NCBI GenBank assembly: GCA_000499405.2
Contig: HG738139.1
Location: 6,720,616 to 6,784,615, forward strand
Direction: 5' to 3'
Length of the DNA stretch: 64,000 nucleotides
Origin: Onchocerca volvulus
Taxonomy: Eukaryota; Nematoda; Chromadorea; Rhabditida; Onchocercidae
The notes under the pieces are model-generated. The model ran no database searches. It was not told the origin of the DNA and saw only the letters and a program-made list of their open reading frames with translations. Below are positions 53,477-64,000 of this stretch, in pieces (the stretch's first letter is position 1; each line of letters starts with the position of its first letter). Made by a program: the position numbers and the translations under genes.

Positions 53477-55541
53477 ATGACATCGCAGTATTTTAGTGCA
53501 CCAGGTGGTGGCGGTGGGGCTGCACCGGGGACGGTATCTGCATACTTCGCAGCACCAGGAGCAAGACCGACTGGTGGTGGAGGTTTTGGCGGTGGTGGAG
53601 GTTTTGGCGGTGGAGGAGGCGCTCTGGATGGCACAACATCCGCTTATTTTTCTGCACCAGGAGCAGGGGGAGGTGCGGCTGGAACTGTTTCAGCATATTT
53701 CTCACCGACTTCACCCGGAGGTATGGGAGGAGGAGGTGCAAGCTCGCCAGCAGGTAATTTTTCTTGTTAAGCTTGAAAGTCCAGAATGAAATGGCGATAT
53801 TTTTTGAGAGAGAAGAAATTCAAATTGAAATTCTGGTTTTCAATGATGTAATCAGTTGAAAAGCACAATTTTTGATTCTGAGACAGATTTTCCTTCAAAG
53901 AAATAAATTTAAAAAAATAAGTGGTGTAATGATATAAAGAAAGGAAATAACTTATAATCTGCCATTCGACTGGTTCTATTGACAGTAAGTGTTCAGTTTA
54001 TGCAGGTTAAATCTTCAAAATTCAAAGAAATTCCAATAAATGATTTTTAATTTAAATTGATATTAAATTGATAATTATCTCAACTTAGTATGATTTCAAA
54101 TTCTTTAATTAATTAAAACATGTAACTCACTAACTGTTCAGCAATATATAGTGAATCAAGAAATTTAAATCTTTTCTCTGTGAGATATATTGAGATATCA
54201 TGCTATCTGATATATATATATATATATATACGGAGAATTCCATATATGGGTCTTTTAAATACAAATCTATTTGATGCTGTTTTTATCTGAAACATACATT
54301 TGCATTTCTGCTGATTGGATAGAAACGTTCCAAGGAATTTTTATGAAAATAATTAACAAATAATACTTAGAGCAGTTTCAGTCGATTTTGGAGCCGTAGA
54401 TCTTACGAAAACAGCAATTGGGGCTGTTGATCCAACAAGGACTGCGATTGGAGTTGTTGATCCAACAAGGACTGCGATTGGAGCTGTTGATCCTACAAAA
54501 ACTGCTATTGGCGCCGTAGACCCCACCAAAACAGCTATTGGCGTTGTGGATCCCACTAAAACAGCCATCGGCGTTGTGGATCCCACTAAAACAGCGATCG
54601 GCGCTGTAGATCCCACTAAAACAGCCATCGGCGTAGTTGACCCTACCAGAACAGCCATCGGCGTTGTGGATCCCACTAAAACAGCCATCGGCGTAGTTGA
54701 CCCTACCAGAACAGCCATTGGCGTCGTGGACCCCACTAAAACAGCCATTGGTGCAGTTGACCCTACCAGAACAGCCATTGGCGTTGTGGACCCCACTAAA
54801 ACAGCCATTGGTGCAGTTGATCCAACTAAAACAGCCATTGGCGCAGTTGACCCAACTAAAACAGCAATTGGCGCAGTTGACCCAACTAGAACAGCAATTG
54901 GTGCGGTAGATCCGACAAAGACTGCCATTGGTGCGGTAGATCCGACAAAGACTGCCATTGGTATGCCAGCGGTTGATTTCACGCAGACTGCTATTGGAGC
55001 GCCAGGTAATACATGCCCTTTAATTTGATGGTTTTGAAAGCTTTTAATGATTTGAACAGTTTTATCTATAAAATTGAAATCCAGTACATATTTACATTGA
55101 TTTGTGCTGTCGAAAAAATTTAAACGTTTAAAGATTTCAGCTGCACCAGCAGGAGGAGGAGGAGGATATTCGCCAACAGCGCCCGGTGGAGGTGGAGCTA
55201 CATCCGCTTACTTTGGTGTTGGTGGTGGAGGTTATTCGTTTCTTTTGATTCCGCAATTTTAACAACTTAACTCAAATTTAAAAAATTTTCAGCCTAAAAA
55301 ATTTTTTTACAAAATAATTTAAGTCTAGTGATCAATGAAATTCTTTCCATTTACAGGTGGCGGTGCTGGCTATACTTCCGCTTATTTCGGTGTTGGTGGT
55401 GGTGGCGGTGGTGGTAGTGGTGGTGCTAAGCCAATTGGCGGTGCAGCACCGGCACCTGGTGTGTCGGCATACTTTGCACCATCAGGTGGTGGAGCAGGCG
55501 GTGCACCAGGAACAACTTCAGCGTATTTCTCTGTCCGATAG
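53477..55541 (+). CDS. Glycine-rich SAYF / decapeptide-repeat protein, SSQ-like (sperm-specific family)
   Basis: Function unknown. Four exons: 53477-53753, 54376-55005 (start alternatively 54382), 55141-55230 and 55357-55541. All three introns are phase 1 and split Gly or similar G-starting codons. Exons 1, 3 and 4 encode glycine-rich sequence punctuated by eight copies of (S)xYF, such as SQYFSAPG, SAYFAAPG, SAYFGVGGG and SAYFSVR at the end. Exon 2 encodes 20 tandem decapeptides of the form (A/V)VDPT(K/R)TAIG. There is no signal peptide or membrane segment, so it is probably cytoplasmic and disordered. TSAYFG and repeated TA-G units recall C. elegans SSQ sperm proteins; this rests on remembered family character, not alignment. 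GC-rich codon use contrasts with the neighbours. The poly(A) signal is at 55804-55809. Confidence 0.82.
54212..54232. repeat. TA dinucleotide microsatellite
   Basis: About ten TA units in the first intron of the decapeptide-repeat gene. Confidence 0.8.
54393..54998 (+). repeat. 30-bp coding minisatellite, 20 units
   Basis: Nineteen exact-length 30-bp units run from 54393 to 54962, then one 36-bp variant encoding MPAVDFTQTAIG. Units 9-14 alternate two types (GTAGTTGACCCTACCAGAAC and GTTGTGGATCCCACTAAAAC), giving a 60-bp higher-order period. Confidence 0.95.
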
Positions 55542-56894
55542 AGCAATTATCAAATGTTCACAGGAGGATTTATATTTATATGTGCCGCATTGAATACAGC
55601 TATCATTCTAATCACAATTATCATGATTATTCACTCAGGAATTTGTATCTTAAAATGTTTCTGTCCTTCCTCATTTCAAATACTTCTCTAGTCAACATAT
55701 TCACTGCTTATTCTATGTGCATGTCCGTAATTATATCGCCAAATAGCTCGTCCTTCACTCATGTCGCATATTTCTTACACATATATGGATATTCTGCGGA
55801 AAGAATAAAACTTCCTTAATACTTTGCTGTTTAAATATAAATTATCAAGATTGTTCGATTTCTAATGATGGAGAACATGTCGGAAGATTCCGAAAAATGA
55901 TTTAATTACCCAAGTTTGAAGTTACGAAGTACGACGATAATTCCAAACCAATCGCCAAACGATAAAAATGTTAACCATCAAAAGGAGAAACATGTTTATT
56001 AACAAAAGATAAACATGTTTGCCGCCAAAATACTCCAACTAACCATTGACGGCAACTAATATTCCGCTGAGTTCACCATACCAACTGTCAAAATGAATGG
56101 AAATGACTATAAAAAGTTCGGCAAGTTTTAGTATACTACGGCAAATGATCCCGAAAATATAGTAAGTTGAGAAGGCAACACTTCATATTAAGCCGCGCTA
56201 CTTTCACCACAAATCTTTTTCCGACTGAGCTACTGATTACTGGGTGTTTTTAATTTCTCTCAAGCAAAATGATAAATTGTTCTCGAAGGATATACAAAAT
56301 CTGACAGAAGATGTTTCTTATTATTATTTGGAAAGTTATCACTGCAGATTTTCTGAAGGACCAACTTCGAAATATACCAATGTAATAATAAATGATTTTT
56401 CTGACTGCAAATTAAAAACATGTAAAACTGCACAGCGAATAAAGTCAACAAATTTTTTTAGAAAATAAGAAGCAACAAAAGAAAGGCTTGATAATGAGAT
56501 TGCTTCATGGAACAAGATTAATTTTGAAGGCAGGGATATTAAGATATGTATATAACAAAAGCAAAATATGAAAAAATGTGATGTTTTTCTATGACAAATA
56601 TTGATAAGTAGTGCGATAAGTATTTTAAAGAAGAAATCAGATTAAAACATTTCTTACAAGGATTAAAATGAGTATAATGAGATTGAAGAGTTCTGTGTAT
56701 AAAAGTAGGTAAAAAATCTAAACAGCAATGAAAAATAAATTTACAGAATAAGTACAAAATTGAAAGCAGTGAAAAATAAATTTACATAAAAATTATGGAC
56801 AACAAAAAAAGGAGTAATAATGTAACAAATGAAGGTATTTCATCAAAACTATATCCATCTATCAGATGTAAAAACAACAAATGTCAAAGAGACT
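55542..56894. other. Convergent intergenic region
   Basis: 1.35 kb between the ends of convergent genes, with the poly(A) signal of the repeat gene at 55804. A 74-codon plus frame at 56244-56468 starts with GTG and has no known relatives that I can name. No other feature is supported. Confidence 0.5.
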
Positions 56895-59234
56895 TCAGAA
56901 TGAGCTCCAATCAATAGCCGGTTGTCCAAGTTTCACCAGCGCTTCATTGGTTCTCGAAAAACATTTGCAACCGAGAAACATGCGTGCACTTAATGGAGAT
57001 GGATGTGCAGTCTAGAAAAATTTATAAATTCTACAATTGTCTCAAACTTTATCGTTTGACAGATTTTAAAGAAATCATGTTAAATAAATAATCACCTTGA
57101 TCACAACATGTTTTTTTTTGTCAATTATATATTCTTTTTTGTGAGCGAATCCCCCCCAAAGCAAAAAAACGATTCCTTTACAATCACGTGAAATGATGCG
57201 AATCACTTCATCTGTAAACTTCTGCCATCCAATATGATTATGCGAATTTGGTCGATGAGCTCTGGAGATTTTTGCGATTGAATAGTTGGAACAAATGAAA
57301 AAACAGTTTAGACATAAGAATACATCTTACACCAATGTATATAAAATATACATAAAAACATTGAAAAGCTCAGCTATTCGCAGCAGCATATCATTTTTTT
57401 TATTACTTGACCGGAAACTCTTAAATGACTTCCTCTAATAAAAGACTGTGATATAAATTATCGGATCATTTTGTTTAATCATCGTTAGTTGAATTAATGA
57501 TGGTCATAAAAAGAAATAAGAACTTACAATGATGCTATGAATAGAATATTTAAATAGATGCGAAACTGCAGACCTTAAATATCATATTAGTTAAAATTAC
57601 TTACTGATAATTAAGACTTTTACTTACTCAACAGTCAATGTAGCGTTCAACATGAAGACACCTTGACGAGCCCAAGATTCGAGGCAGCCATGGTCGGGAA
57701 TTTTGAAATTCGGAATATCCGTTTTCAATTCCTTAAATATTGTGAACGAAGCATATAATTACACAATTAAATTTGCAACAAAAACATCACGAATTTCACA
57801 AGACTAACTTTGTAGATATTAATAAGTGATGGTGGAAGTTTGACACCTTTGCAAACTGAGAAGCATAGCCCATGTGCCTGAAATTTTATTTAATTTGCAC
57901 GAACTATCCTAACTGACAGATAAAATTCAACATAACATCGAAAAAATTCAACATAAATCAAATCTATTTTAGAACCATCTAAGCCAAACTTTAGCTATCA
58001 TTGCAGATTATAACAAACGCAGTAGCATAATCTCCATCATCACTTAGAGAAAGATGCAATATGCAGTCATTGGAAATAAAACCTTGTCCCAGTTGAAATA
58101 ACAGAGAATGATGTAAAAAATTATCTGTGCTAACCTTAGTAATAAAACTTTTGATGCTCCTTTTGTTCAATAGTTCATATGTTTCAATATTTAAAATAAA
58201 AAGTCAGCCAGATCTAAAGCTTTTCTAGCCAAAGCTTTGTGTGCTTTCTCTTTGGTACAATGCTTGATCAAAATCGTGTTCAGTTGAAGAAAAACATTTT
58301 TCCCAAAATTTTAGTTCCAACGTGTGTAAATCCGAAATTATTAAGAAATTAATAAACTACCTGGTTATCGTCGTGATAAGGATCTTGACCTATAAGTACA
58401 ACGCGAATTTGTTGAAGTGGGGTAAGATTGAAAGCGTTGAAGATTAGATGTTGCGGTGGAAAAATTTTCACTCCCTGAAAGCAGACAATTAAAAAATAAA
58501 AATAAATTTTAAAAAGGAGTTGAATGGAAAATACTGAATTCAACTTGTTCTAACTGACAAAAACATAAATTCAAAATCCTTGGGAAAATGATAAATTACT
58601 TAATTTTCATTTATTTTTAAAATCTTTAAACGAAAGTCAACGTTTATCGCATTATTTACTACTTGAAGATTACCTTTTCCTTTTCCTTTTGTAAAAATTT
58701 AACAATTTTATTCATATATTCCTTCCGAAACTCAACCAAAAGCACTTTTCGCCAACCAGTATCTTCAACCAAACTTCTTAGATATTCTGCTGAGCTTTGC
58801 GGCGCTGGTACGATTTCTTCTTTTCCTGATTCTAAATATTTCTCAGAAATGTCATTTATTTCTAAAATTTTTAAACAAAATCGGCCATGTATTACAACAT
58901 CCAAAAATGCAAAGATTTAATTTTTGTTTTTTTCTTCTCTTTAAAAAAAAAAAAAAATTGTAGCATCAAGAAACATACTTTTATCAGTATTATGAAAACT
59001 GTTATAAATAATCAACGGAATTTCGGATCGAGATTCAAGTCAATGCTTACTTAACTATGACTCAAATAATAACCAGAACAAACCTAAAGTATTTTTCTTT
59101 TCAACAAATAAAATTTTTGTTGTAGTTTCATTTTCCAGCGAAGATTCCTTCCGCTTGAGCCATGACATGAGATCATTGCATTTCGTTGATGCACCCAGTG
59201 ATGCTGTTTTGGCGATCGAAGATGTTTTATTCAT
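56895..59234 (-). CDS. ung-1: Uracil-DNA glycosylase (UNG family)
   Basis: Removes uracil from DNA at the start of base-excision repair. Family A motifs are all present: the water-activating GQDPYH in [14 protein letters not shown] (about 58375-58475), [11 protein letters not shown] with PPSLINIYK (57815-57878), [20 protein letters not shown] with [13 protein letters not shown] (57630-57735), [20 protein letters not shown] with [11 protein letters not shown] (57105-57265), and the catalytic-His loop [18 protein letters not shown] in the last exon (56895-57013), which ends PAIDWSSF. The start is the ATG at 59234 ([14 protein letters not shown]), followed by a variable N-terminus with a leader-like basic stretch; I see no obvious PCNA-binding box. 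The substrate Phe (CFSV) and uracil-binding Asn (MLNA) are conserved, so activity is expected. Confidence 0.93.
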
Positions 59235-60004
59235 CGAAACAGTATTCTTAATCACTTATGGACACAATAATTCATGAATACCTGCAAAAGAAAATAAGAG
59301 TCGCAAAAAGTGTCGCGACTTTACATTAACCAGAGAGTATCATGTGCAGAACACCAAATGTTTTTACTTCTAAAGATAATTTCTTAACATATCAAGTATA
59401 TTAAATCCTTGCAAGTAAATCAACACAAAGACCAAATTTTTGTATATTGCACAGCAACATCATCATTATCAGTATCTATTCATTATGTTCATTATCATAC
59501 AGCATCAGCATCAACAAAATAATGTTTGAATCTTTATAATCCATGAACACGAAAAAACTAAGGATCAAGATCGACTCGTCTTGAGTCAAAATTCTGTCCT
59601 GAAAAGAAAAAAGATATAAATTTAGTGAAATTTAATCTGAATATTGATCAAAAAACTCCATGGTTACGAAAGCTTTTATAATCAGATTCAAATTTTTGGA
59701 TTTCGCTGTTAAAAACAATAGAAAATGAAGAAATCTTTCCATCGAAATTATTATCCCAAATAAAAATAAAATAGTTTTAAAGGGATATAACGGAATCTGC
59801 AAATCAGCTGAAAAAATCACAAGATCAAAATCAAAATTTTTATTGCTTGCTTTAACTAACTTATTAATTTAAAAAAAAAAAAATCACATTTTCAATTTCC
59901 TTATACTCATATATATGCAAATAACAATACTGAATCAGATTCAATCACAAAAATTTCAAAGAAATTCAATAAAATTGGTGGCTTGTATACAGTCAAAATA
60001 CGTA
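59235..60004. other. Intergenic region between INO80E-like gene and UNG
   Basis: 0.77 kb between two minus-strand genes. A likely poly(A) signal for the upstream gene (CAATAAAAA on the minus strand) lies near 59839-59847. No gene is supported. Confidence 0.5.
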
Positions 60005-62231
60005 TCATCGAGGTGAAATAAAAGATGACGAGAACTGACCAATCCCATTTTCTTCAAGTACCGCATTTTCAGTTGCTGGGGTATTGATCACAGCTTCTTC
60101 TCTTTTAATATTCCGTTCTGACAAGCATGTAAAAACCGGAACGGTAACACGCTGTTCTCTGGCATTCATTTCCGAAGCAGAACAGACCGGAATACTGATA
60201 CTGGTAGTTGATTCTAAACTAATCAAAAATTTTCTAGGATCAAAAAAAGGTTTTGCCTTTGAATTATCATCACAAAAAATTAATTAAGAAAATAGATGTT
60301 CAATAAACCAGAACCTGTAGTTTGTATTGGTAGCCGCTGCTGTTCCGATGATTGTTGTAATGGTTGCTTTTGCATCTGTTGTTGTTCTGTTAATGAGATT
60401 TTCGCTGCATCTGAATCTACACAGTTCACACTGTTTGCACTTTTAGTTTTCGCATTTGTTGACCGACGTCTTGAAGTAGGCGGACGAGACTTCCTGAAAA
60501 TATGAAAAAAAGACTGAATCTACGAAAGAGAAGCTAAAAACAATGACTTTTATTACAATAAAATTTTTATAAAAAATGAAGAACTGTTTTTATCATCCAT
60601 TTCCATTCTTTCTTTAAGGGAATTTACTTTTTTACAAATGTTTCATGTTTCATCTATGCTCGATATTTCAGCGACAATGTTATAAATAGATTACTTTTTG
60701 GGTGGCGCTTTTTCCTCGACAGTTTTTACAGATGAATCCGATTCATCTGATGAGTCACTCAGTTTCTCGTACAGCAGCAGACGATCCAATAAGAAGTTTT
60801 TGTCCCGTGAGAGCTTCAACAATTTCCTCTGTAAGTTTCGTAGTTCTTCCTGATAACATTCATTCTCCTGAAAAAATTTTATTTTTTAAATATGTATACC
60901 TATGATTCTTGACAAACCGAAAAAATTACTCAGAAAAGCAAAATCGGCACCATATTCTTGACAATATGTATCACACACTGTATCCAGCAAACGCATTTCG
61001 AAATCTCCTACTTTAAACTAACTTTCAAGATGACGCATTCATATCACAGCCATTTTACCTTTTGTATGTTAAGCATAATTCAAGGCTTGCATCTAATAAC
61101 TCGAACTCCGAAATAATTACTTTAAGAACATACATAAACGAGAAATTTGAATCGATGCTTCAACTCTCTGTATTCTTCTTTTGCTGTTAGCGGTCGCTGT
61201 TGTACTTCCTCTTCCTCTTCCTCATCACCATCATCACGTTGTTGTGTGAAATGTTTTTTTAACTGTTTTTGCAACGGAAACTGTACATAACCATGTTGTA
61301 TCTGCACCTGCTGCGATTGTTGTGCTTGTTGTTTTTGCTGGATAGTTTGCAATTGATGTGGAAAATTTTGTTGTTGTTGCGGCCGTTGTAACACCTGAAG
61401 TTGTTGTTGCTGCAATACTTGAGGCTGTTGACAGTGTTGTTGTTGCAGCATTTGTTGTTGCTGACAATGCTGTTGCTGCTGCAGTTGGAGATTTTGGTGC
61501 TGGCTTTGCTGATTCAACACTGTCGGTTGTTTCAGGCATTTTTGCTGTTGATGTTGCTGTAAACGAGGGGAGTGCAAAACATGCTGTTGACGAACTTGCT
61601 GCAGTTGTAAAGAATGATGCATCTGCTGTGATGAAGCATCGCACATGATTAGCTGTTGTTGGTGGATATTATCATATTCTCCATCGAAACTCCTACTTGT
61701 CGCAGATCGAAAATGTTCCGCATGTGAGCCACTACCTGGTGTGAATGACACGGAATGTTGTCGCTGAAAGTGAGGAACTGTAGCAGCTGCATTAGAGGAG
61801 CTTTGCAAAGGTGAAGGTGCGTTAACTCGGGCTGATGATAGCGGTGATGGATTTGATAACGATTGTGGCGGACAGGAAGCAGTGCCTCGTAGTTGTACCG
61901 AACACTGACCTCCACTACTCGACTGAACGGAAAGAGGAGATGGGGAGGAAATTGCCGAAGAATGAGTATGCGGAGTGGAAGATGTTGTCCTTGAAGGTAT
62001 AGGCGAAGGTACGCAGTTTAGGGCACTTGTCACTTGCCCAGCCGACATATAGCAACTTTGGTTTTGAACTGATTGTTGTTGTCCAATTACATGACCAACA
62101 GAAGGTAACGGCTGCTGAGTTGTCACTAAAAATGTTAATTGTTGCTGCTGTGCAGTTACAGGAGTAACTTGGTGACATCCTCCAAGCGATCTATTGTCAG
62201 TTAGCTGCTGTTGTTGTTCAGATTCTAACAT
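60005..62231 (-). CDS. INO80 complex subunit E-like protein with Gln-rich N-terminus
   Basis: A probable accessory subunit of the INO80 chromatin remodeller. The diagnostic part spans two exons joined at 61134/60868: [19 protein letters not shown] sequence followed by [20 protein letters not shown] and [20 protein letters not shown], which matches the conserved coiled coil of INO80E. It is preceded by about 330 residues dominated by Gln runs, Ser/Pro stretches and an acidic EEEEEE patch, and followed by basic [10 protein letters not shown] (60480) and a variable tail ending SFISPR, TGA at 60005. The start is set at the ATG 62231, five bases after the acceptor-like TTTTCAG, fitting trans-splicing; the frame stays open upstream to 62285 without an ATG. 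Vertebrate INO80E lacks such a long N-terminal extension. Confidence 0.85.
61320..61600 (-). repeat. CAG/CAA-type glutamine repeat tract
   Basis: The coding strand is a dense mix of CAG and CAA codons interrupted by Leu, His and Met. It gives the Gln-rich low-complexity part of the INO80E-like protein. The mixed codons suggest it is not one recently expanded triplet. Confidence 0.85.
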
Positions 62232-62999
62232 AATACCTGAAAACAAATTGGTCATTAGCAATCTTAGCGGATCATTCAAGCTCAAATCAAAAGTTATAAT
62301 TTTACAATTTTAAACAACTACCAAAATCGTCAATTTCTGATAAATGCAAACAGTACGGCCAAACAGCGTGAAAGGCATCCCAAACTAACAGATTTCGTTT
62401 TCATTATTCATAAGTAAATATGAAGAGAGAACTCGAATGTATAGCGTATAAAGTTAGGAAATCACGAGTGCTTGGGTAATGTATGCGGTGTCAAAGTAAG
62501 TTGGAGTTAGAGACTTTGAAAAAATCCCACAAGTCAGTTTAAAAAAAAAAAATGAAAAAAACTCTTCCAAAGACTTGTTATGTACAATACAATGCTCCTA
62601 TTAAATTTCCGTACAAGCAAAGATAAATGAAAAAATACCGATCAAAATACATAATGACTAGTCAATCAGAAAAATATAGAAAAAGTGGAACCTGATTACT
62701 TAGCGTTCCAGAAATACCTCCTGCTACCATGAAATACTGGTCAGGTGTTGCAAACAAGCAAAACAGATAAACATTCGTAGTTACGTATCACAAGGAGCGG
62801 TTCTGTAGAAGAGATAAGTGTGAAAGGCGGAACTTGTTTCTTAAAGCCGGTCGAAATGAAGACAGGCTCTAAAAATTACTTCTGGGACTTCAACTAAAAT
62901 GTCAAGTTTGAAATAGGAAAGACAAGTTACAGAACCATTTCTTGAAAAAAAAAAAAAAAAAAAAGAAAACAGCATATGTGTGTATTATATATATATATT

Positions 63000-63055
<56 letters not shown>

Positions 63056-64000
63056 CAATGCAAAGCTTTCAATTAAAATTTCTAACGATTCCATAAAAGT
63101 TGAATCGTAATGTAATGCAAATTATGCTGCGTTCAAAACCTTCAAAAAATATTTGTAGAATTCTGCTGACTTCTATTTTACGTTTGGTTCTATAGACACT
63201 AATGTGTCAACTGTGTATAAATTGAATTTTGATTTAAGTTACAGATAGTATTCAAATGCTCAAAAGTATAAAGCTCGTTTCTCACTCAAATGCCATACAT
63301 AAATAACTCAGAAAAGTGTATGACTGAGTTGAGCGAAATATTGTTTATGATGTCAGATATTTCGACAGACAGAACGTTCTTAGCATGTTCAACTCTTCTC
63401 TTCCCTTTAGTTCTAGCGTTCATTAATTTCCTCATCAACTCAGACCGGACTGATATTTCCAGAAAGGAAGATGAAGCCATCAACTAGAACATAAACAAGC
63501 ATTGCATGTGGCACATGAAAAGAGAATTTCCGGGACTCCGGATTCTATACACAAGATCCGGTAGAAAAGATCACTGTCCTAAACTTGTCAGGAAATGCTG
63601 CAATCCCATGGCAAAGCCATTTCAAGAAGTCTTCGTATCGACACAGCTAAGGAAATACGAGAAAAAGTGAAAACAAAGAAAAGCAGCCCGAGAGCCGCTT
63701 TTTATTACAATTAAGTTGGCCGGCCTTAAAATATCCATTTGCTCATTATAAACAGAATTGGAAGCGGAGAGTTTAACTGTCTGAGGGAGGATGTTGGGAG
63801 TGAAGATTCGGAACTGAAAGGCATAAGTGGAGGATTCTGAAGAGAAAGGCAGAAGCTGCGGAGTTACTGTTAGACAGAACCAATCGTTCAAGTAGAGAAG
63901 ACATCAGTATGCGATAATAGTTGGTCTAGTGATATCAGTCTTAGTGATATCAATCAACCAATTTTTTAAATGAAATATTTAGAACCATTGCCTACTTGCT
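62232..64000. other. Upstream flank of INO80E-like gene, no gene seen
   Basis: 1.8 kb that should contain the promoter of the INO80E-like gene. Overlapping sense and antisense 65-codon frames at 63286-63487 have no recognisable product. An A run (62946-62963) and a TA microsatellite are present. Confidence 0.5.
62984..63054. repeat. TA dinucleotide microsatellite
   Basis: An interrupted (TA)n tract of about 70 bp, beginning TATTATATATATATATTATACA and continuing as uninterrupted TA to 63054. Confidence 0.9.

Noticed and set aside
54353..54982. Antisense open frame of 209 codons with MAVLVGSTAP-type repeats
   Set aside because: It is the mirror of the 30-bp coding repeat; the sense frame has splice sites, matching intron phases and flanking SAYF exons.
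56244..56468. 74-codon plus-strand frame
   Set aside because: Starts at GTG in a convergent intergenic region; no homology recognised and no ATG near the start.
61358..61915. Several antisense or alternate-frame open frames rich in Val/Ala or Thr/Ala
   Set aside because: By-products of the CAG/CAA repeat in the INO80E-like exon.
63286..63487. Sense and antisense 65-codon frames
   Set aside because: Both strands are open over the same stretch by chance; neither shows family features or splice context.

Overview
This is an AT-rich (roughly 70%) eukaryotic window with small exons, mostly short introns with TTTCAG-type acceptors, and protein families typical of animals. Gene architecture, very short 5' leaders placed directly behind splice-acceptor-like sequences (suggesting spliced-leader trans-splicing), a tightly packed gene pair at 13.5 kb and an SSQ-like glycine-rich sperm-type protein all point to a nematode. 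The overall look best fits a filarial or other spirurid worm. I see no bacterial, plasmid, phage or Wolbachia-like block.

Layout. (1) 0.5-10.5 kb, minus: a long multi-exon SLC9C-type sodium/proton exchanger with an antiporter core, a degenerate voltage-sensor-like module and a cyclic-nucleotide-binding domain. (2) 10.9-13.5 kb, plus: an unrecognised nuclear-type protein with a SUMO-interaction-like motif. It is followed after about 50 bp by (3) 13.6-21.6 kb, plus: a full-length TUT4/TUT7-type terminal uridylyltransferase; the pair looks like an operon. (4) 24.0-30.5 kb, plus: HIRA histone H3.3 chaperone. (5) 31.3-32.1 kb, plus: MOCS2A, the molybdopterin synthase sulfur carrier. (6) 33.8-36.4 kb, minus: an SLC35A nucleotide-sugar transporter. 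(7) 38.7-41.5 kb, minus: a BMP-type R-Smad. (8) 42.5-48.9 kb, plus: VPS53 of the GARP tethering complex, with a 335-bp inverted-repeat element in an intron. (9) 50.3-52.7 kb, plus: a protein with several degenerate KH-like domains (BicC/GLD-3-like). (10) 53.5-55.5 kb, plus: a glycine-rich protein with 20 tandem decapeptide units, resembling the nematode SSQ sperm family. (11) 56.9-59.2 kb, minus: uracil-DNA glycosylase. (12) 60.0-62.2 kb, minus: an INO80E-like chromatin remodeller subunit with a long glutamine-rich N-terminus.

Most genes are conserved housekeeping or regulatory genes and are not one pathway. Loose themes are chromatin and DNA maintenance (HIRA, INO80E, UNG), RNA tailing and binding (TUT, KH protein), and possible male-germline function (SLC9C exchanger, SSQ-like repeat protein). 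The most unusual elements are the SLC9C protein with a nearly lost S4 charge ladder, the decapeptide-repeat gene with all-phase-1 introns, a 50-bp tandem duplication across an intron-exon boundary in the uridylyltransferase, and the foldback element in VPS53. Gene boundaries are read by eye from splice signals and homology remembered from the families; internal exon limits are approximate unless stated.
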